This document shows, piece by piece, positions 7,408-10,688 of a DNA stretch of 10,688 bases. Each line of letters starts with the position of its first letter. Position 1 is the stretch's first letter. This stretch comes from Candidatus Sabulitectum sp. (GTDB lineage: Bacteria > Fermentibacterota > Fermentibacteria > Fermentibacterales > JCC-6). A program made the position numbers and the translations under genes. The stretch spans positions 1 to 10,688 of the forward strand of contig JAGLQD010000411.1 in NCBI GenBank assembly GCA_023136985.1, in the 5' to 3' direction. The notes under the pieces were generated by a model that had not been told where the DNA came from, made no database searches, and saw only the letters and a program-made list of their open reading frames with translations.

Positions 7408-7411
7408 CTCC
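7408..7411 (-). promoter_or_regulatory. Ribosome binding site before a GTG start
   Basis: GGAG on the minus strand, 7 bases from GTG at 7400. No ATG in this frame would keep the RRERGSALAMVV membrane anchor, which supports the GTG. The site is weaker than the AGGAGG of the preceding gene. Confidence 0.55.
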
Positions 7412-7424
7412 ATTCCCCATGGGT

Positions 7425-8891
7425 TTAATACGGCGGGAAAGGACCATCGTGAACATCATTGGCGTTCAAGTTCGGCAGATCCTCCCACATTGTCGTGTTC
7501 CAGTTTGCAGTTGTGGGAAAGAAGGGAGGATGCATGTAAAGAAGCCTGGGATCAAAGTAAACCGCCATGTTGAAGCCCGCGGAACCAGTGCCGGTGTAGC
7601 CCTCATTCTGTATCATATAGCCACCGATTATCTGGAATTCACAGACAGGAATCGGTTCCCAGTGTTTCTCTGCTCTAAGAACACCTTCCAGAGCAAGCAG
7701 AACTGCGGAATAGGATAAGGTATCATCAGTGCAGATCTGAAATTGCTCGGGCCCCCACTCCACTTGAGTGCTATCCGGATCATCTGCGATGATCATATTA
7801 CCCTGCACAGACAAAAGCCCGAGAAGATTCTCGTTGTCCGGGTCCTGCGGATCAGGGTTTCTGTAAAACAACGGACCGGACATGTAGATCGAGCCAATGG
7901 TTCCGATTGTAAGAGCCATATCGAGCCCCTGATCCTGGTCCTGGTGACCTCTGAGATAGAAATACTCACTGATACTATTATCGATCCACACAACGGGATT
8001 AGTCAGCCCACCCAGAGGGTATGCAACAGGCGTCGCCAATGGAGCAGTCATTACAAAAAGGGTATCACCCTTAAGAGACAGTCTTGATCCACTGGGTACC
8101 TCTGCCGTTCCGAGAGAAAGCCCGCCTGAGACAGCGGCGTTCTTGACCCCTTCCCAGTCCAGCTCGGCTGCCCCGAATGGAATGGGCTCCACTCCCAGAT
8201 CAAAGTAGGGAGGTCCCAGGATCAGCCTGTTGTACGGCCGCATTTGAAGCTTCCCAATGGCCGGTGTAGTAGCGTCAGTCTTTGCTGGACCGTAAGCATA
8301 GTAATCGGATGTAAGCTCAAAACTGTAGAAAAACACATCATTATTACTGGTAAAATCCACGCTTTGTACCCAGACCGGCCCGTTGGCATAGAACGGTCCG
8401 TCAAATCTGTAACCGTCTCCATAGTATCCCTCGAGATCCGGATTGTCCATGAAGACCGAGAACCTGGCCAGATTCTGCGGCATGACGATTGTAGCCATGC
8501 CGTATGTTTCAAGTGTGCTTCCGGAAACATTGGCAACACATCTTATCAGGAATGCATTAGCCATGATAATGCTTGAGTTGTGGTTGTTCGGGTCAATTGT
8601 GGCATAAACACTGCCCAGATCCCCTGGAAGATCCATAGGCACAGATTGCGTGCCCAGAAAGTCCTGGGGGATGAAGTCTGTGGGAAGCGATGCACCTGCG
8701 GTAAGCATGTGCGTGGCCAGGTTCAAGCCTGCCTCGGCAGAAAGCTTTGCCTGAACCCTCTCCCTGGTCCAGATCTGAGTAGCAACATTTGTCTGAAAGT
8801 ACCTGAATGCACCTGCGGTAAGGACGATAAGAAACATGGATGCAATCAGAACCAGAACCAGAGCCGAGCCTCTTCTGTTTGTTGTAGTCAT
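7425..8891 (-). CDS. PilX/GspK-like minor pseudopilin with DUF4900-like body (first paralogue)
   Basis: 488 aa from the ATG at 8891. A longer frame runs back to 9011, but its extra 40 codons overlap the upstream gene and read as non-signal sequence; an AGGAGG site 6 bases before 8891 and the immediately following MTTTNRRGSALVLVLIASMF anchor decide the start. Residues 1-30 are a PilX_N-type signal-anchor with Gly8 before the hydrophobic helix and no Glu at +5. AKLSAEAGLNLATHML (48-63) is the PilX/GspK follow-on helix. Residues 161-171 (YRFDGPFYANG) carry the DUF4900-like motif. The later part has SGPLFYRN, LLGLLSVQGNMIIADD (357-371), AVLLALEGVLRAE, IIGGYMIQ and YFDPRLLYMHPPFFPTTANW (445-464), which align with the downstream neighbour and with the (Y/F)DPRL...PP.FP ending of PilX-type proteins. 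Likely a minor (tip) subunit of a type IV pilus-like or T2SS-like fibre; which of the two systems cannot be told from here. Confidence 0.83.
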   Translation of the reverse strand: MTTTNRRGSALVLVLIASMFLIVLTAGAFRYFQTNVATQIWTRERVQAKLSAEAGLNLATHMLTAGASLPTDFIPQDFLGTQSVPMDLPGDLGSVYATIDPNNHNSSIIMANAFLIRCVANVSGSTLETYGMATIVMPQNLARFSVFMDNPDLEGYYGDGYRFDGPFYANGPVWVQSVDFTSNNDVFFYSFELTSDYYAYGPAKTDATTPAIGKLQMRPYNRLILGPPYFDLGVEPIPFGAAELDWEGVKNAAVSGGLSLGTAEVPSGSRLSLKGDTLFVMTAPLATPVAYPLGGLTNPVVWIDNSISEYFYLRGHQDQDQGLDMALTIGTIGSIYMSGPLFYRNPDPQDPDNENLLGLLSVQGNMIIADDPDSTQVEWGPEQFQICTDDTLSYSAVLLALEGVLRAEKHWEPIPVCEFQIIGGYMIQNEGYTGTGSAGFNMAVYFDPRLLYMHPPFFPTTANWNTTMWEDLPNLNANDVHDGPFPPY

Positions 8892-8897
8892 CAGCAT

Positions 8898-8903
8898 CCT
8901 CCT
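8898..8903 (-). promoter_or_regulatory. Shine-Dalgarno AGGAGG that sets the start at 8891
   Basis: On the minus strand AGGAGG overlaps the upstream TAG stop (8904-8902) and lies 6 bases from the ATG at 8891. Another ATG (8897-8895) directly abuts it and is too close to be used. This decides against the longer reading frame that begins at 9011. Confidence 0.75.
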
Positions 8904-10688
8904 AGTATGCATTGCGGCCGTAGAAACCGACGTTATCGATATTCCAGCCGCCCTTCTCTGCAAAGACTCCTGAGTAAAGCAGGAACCTGATAAAGTAGTA
9001 ACTCTTGCCATTTGCTATGGCTTCGTCGAACTGAGCTGATAACTGAACCACATCCTGGTTCCAGTTGTTATCAACCTCCACATACTCAGCTACATTTATC
9101 CACTCGCTCTCTACAGTGGGTGCTACTGAAGAATCAGTAAAGGCAATGTGTATGTATGCTTTATCATTAAGTGCCAGTCTCAGACATCTGTCATAGGCCA
9201 GAGCGATGGAATCGTAAACAGCTGCCTCTGCCAGGTCGTACGGATATGAGTGGATCCAGGCCCATGCATCACTCATGTAGTCTCCGTTGTCTGTAAGATC
9301 ATTTCCTGCAATGGTATTCTGATTGGAAGGAAGAAGTGCCGGGTCAATATCCGGGATGAATACAGGCGCTCCGATCTCCCAGTCGTCATTGTCACCACCG
9401 TGAACCCAGGCGATTTCCGAACTGAATCCCAGCTCGGAGATAAGATACAACCCCTCAAAATCACTGAAGTTGTTAGAGAAGCTCAGAGGCACATCGGCAC
9501 TTGTACCGGTGGAGTCTTCGTCTACCAGGATCTGTCCGTGACTTACGGTGTTCACCATAAATGCCGGTCTGGCATCTCCCACTTTGAGCAAACCCGGATC
9601 TCCTCCAGGTGAGATCTCCCACCTGGTCATATCTTTGTGAAATGCAGTAACCCAGGAGTAGCCTGCAGTTGGAGCAGTCTGACTCATCTCCAGTTTCACC
9701 AGCAGGTTGGTAGCCAGAAGAAGAATGAAATCCTCATTCAGGTCAATGGTTACCCAGTCTCCGGAAGTGGGCGGAGTCACAGTATAGGTACCACAGAATG
9801 TAAGCTGGTCTTTATCCCACTCACCGCTTGCAGCAAAATTGCTTTCCGTAACGCGACCCAGGTAGACATCCACCTGATCGAAATTCCAGGCTCCGGCAGG
9901 TGCCGTGGGTTTAAAACCGATTGACTCGATCACCAGTCCGGAAACAATGCCTGTGGCGGAAAAGTCGTTAAGGGCCCAGCCATCTCTCACACCGTTATCA
10001 TCCGAGTGAAACAGGAACCTGAATCGCACGGTCTGCCCTACATAAGGGTCAAGTGAGACGTCAGTGATTGTGGGGCCGATAAGGCCGGTATATGCACCGT
10101 GTCCGGCGTAGAAAGCATTGTAGGAAGTGGCTCCAACCACCTGCCAGCTTGAACCTCCGTTAGTGGAGACTTCAATCCAGCAGTAGTCAACGCCGTTCTC
10201 CACATCCACTGTCTGGGAGAATGTCAATTTTGCTTCCTGGGTGCCGTATGGAATAGCGAATTCCGGAGACTCAAGCCAGCAGTCAACGGAGTTGCTGTAT
10301 TCATTCAGGTTGTTGGCGTGAAGGGTATACATATGGTCGCCAAGGATGGTCTCCAGCAGCCAGTCGTCTTTTTCACCGGAGATCACCGGTCCGTGGTCCC
10401 ATCCAGGGGCTTCATAAACAGCGCCGATGTACCCGAGTTCAAAATTCTTCCATAGTAATCCGTACTGAGCCCATGAACCCATTCCGTACTGACTCAATGC
10501 CAGGACGAAGTTGGAAGAGAACTGGACACCTGCTGCTGCTGCTTCGTCATCAAGATCAATGTGAAGATTCTGGTAACCACCGTCTGAAGATGGAACACCA
10601 ATACGATCCATACTGGTAATATTGTTGCTTGCAACAATACTGATATCATCAAAGCTCATTCCATCACTTGTGGTTGCACTCACAGCGC
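8902..10688 (-). CDS. Large secreted multi-domain beta-sandwich protein, N-terminus beyond window
   Basis: At least 594 codons; the frame is open to the right edge, and the first in-frame GTG (10683) has no visible ribosome site, so the true start lies outside. Numbering from that GTG: residues 10-245 form a MAM-like sandwich (FDDISIV, IDLDDEAAAAGVQFSSNF, GWDHG, WLESPEF, IEVSTNGGSSW, GQTVRFRF, GWALNDF). Residues 250-350 resemble the domain found in cleaved-adhesin-type and Cloacimonadota surface proteins (IESIGF, VDVYLGRVTESNF, GDWVTIDL, TNLLVKLE). Residues 425-593 are another sandwich that ends GGWNIDNVGFYGRNAY and contains DDWEIGAP and AGNDLTDNGDYMSDAW. Segments 10-245 and 425-593 recur in the same order in the giant prepilin-like protein two genes downstream (its residues 485-740 and 750-912), so the missing N-terminus may also carry a prepilin signal (inference). 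No enzyme motif was recognised. The stop codon TAG overlaps the ribosome site of the next gene. Confidence 0.75.
   Translation of the reverse strand, partial: AVSATTSDGMSFDDISIVASNNITSMDRIGVPSSDGGYQNLHIDLDDEAAAAGVQFSSNFVLALSQYGMGSWAQYGLLWKNFELGYIGAVYEAPGWDHGPVISGEKDDWLLETILGDHMYTLHANNLNEYSNSVDCWLESPEFAIPYGTQEAKLTFSQTVDVENGVDYCWIEVSTNGGSSWQVVGATSYNAFYAGHGAYTGLIGPTITDVSLDPYVGQTVRFRFLFHSDDNGVRDGWALNDFSATGIVSGLVIESIGFKPTAPAGAWNFDQVDVYLGRVTESNFAASGEWDKDQLTFCGTYTVTPPTSGDWVTIDLNEDFILLLATNLLVKLEMSQTAPTAGYSWVTAFHKDMTRWEISPGGDPGLLKVGDARPAFMVNTVSHGQILVDEDSTGTSADVPLSFSNNFSDFEGLYLISELGFSSEIAWVHGGDNDDWEIGAPVFIPDIDPALLPSNQNTIAGNDLTDNGDYMSDAWAWIHSYPYDLAEAAVYDSIALAYDRCLRLALNDKAYIHIAFTDSSVAPTVESEWINVAEYVEVDNNWNQDVVQLSAQFDEAIANGKSYYFIRFLLYSGVFAEKGGWNIDNVGFYGRNAY

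Noticed and set aside
7221..7718. Plus-strand open frame of 165 aa spanning the junction of the two PilX-like genes
   Set aside because: His/Cys/Ser-rich composition with no motif; it is antisense to conserved parts of both pseudopilins.
8892..9011. N-terminal extension of the first PilX-like gene (start at 9011)
   Set aside because: The extra 40 codons overlap the 3' end of the upstream gene, are not followed by a signal in the right place, and a strong AGGAGG precedes the internal ATG at 8891, which directly gives a proper PilX_N anchor.

Overview
The window looks like a block of surface or secretion genes from a Gram-negative-type bacterium. One gene product carries a lipoprotein signal and three are pseudopilin-like. 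Shine-Dalgarno sequences are strong and genes are packed tightly. The modules (Kre9/Knh-like repeats, MAM/jelly-roll-like sandwiches, a cleaved-adhesin-like domain, PilX/DUF4900-like pseudopilins) and moderate GC by eye fit a lineage in or near the FCB group or an uncultured candidate phylum (Fermentibacterota-, Cloacimonadota- or Latescibacterota-like). This placement is inference, and no marker gene in the window settles it.

Layout. Bases 2-454 (+) hold the 3' end of a gene whose product ends in a short, degenerate HD-GYP-like domain. It converges on a minus-strand gene series that fills the rest of the window. In transcription order (right to left) these are: (a) the 3' part of a large secreted multi-domain beta-sandwich protein, cut by the right edge (8902-10688); (b) a PilX/GspK-like pseudopilin of 488 aa (7425-8891; the start is set by an AGGAGG site, so the longer reading frame is not used); (c) a second, paralogous PilX/GspK-like pseudopilin of 468 aa with a GTG start (5994-7400); (d) a 971-aa protein with a textbook class III prepilin signal (G/FTLVE), a GspJ/PilW-like head and at least three beta-sandwich modules (3047-5962); (e) an 861-aa lipoprotein made almost entirely of eight Kre9/Knh-like repeats (462-3047). 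Gaps are 10, 24 and 31 bases and then a 1-base overlap (TAATG), so this reads as one operon with coupling at the end.

How it may work together (inference). The order large sandwich protein - PilX-like - PilX-like - giant prepilin - lipoprotein resembles the minor-pseudopilin sets that start type IV pili or type II secretion pseudopili, but with very large extracellular domains added. A plausible picture is a pilus-tip or pseudopilus-tip complex that displays adhesin-like domains, with a long surface lipoprotein as partner or receptor. No assembly ATPase, platform protein, secretin or prepilin peptidase is in the window, so the machinery would have to be encoded elsewhere.

No RNA genes, insertion sequences, CRISPR arrays or long non-coding stretches were seen; coding density is nearly complete.
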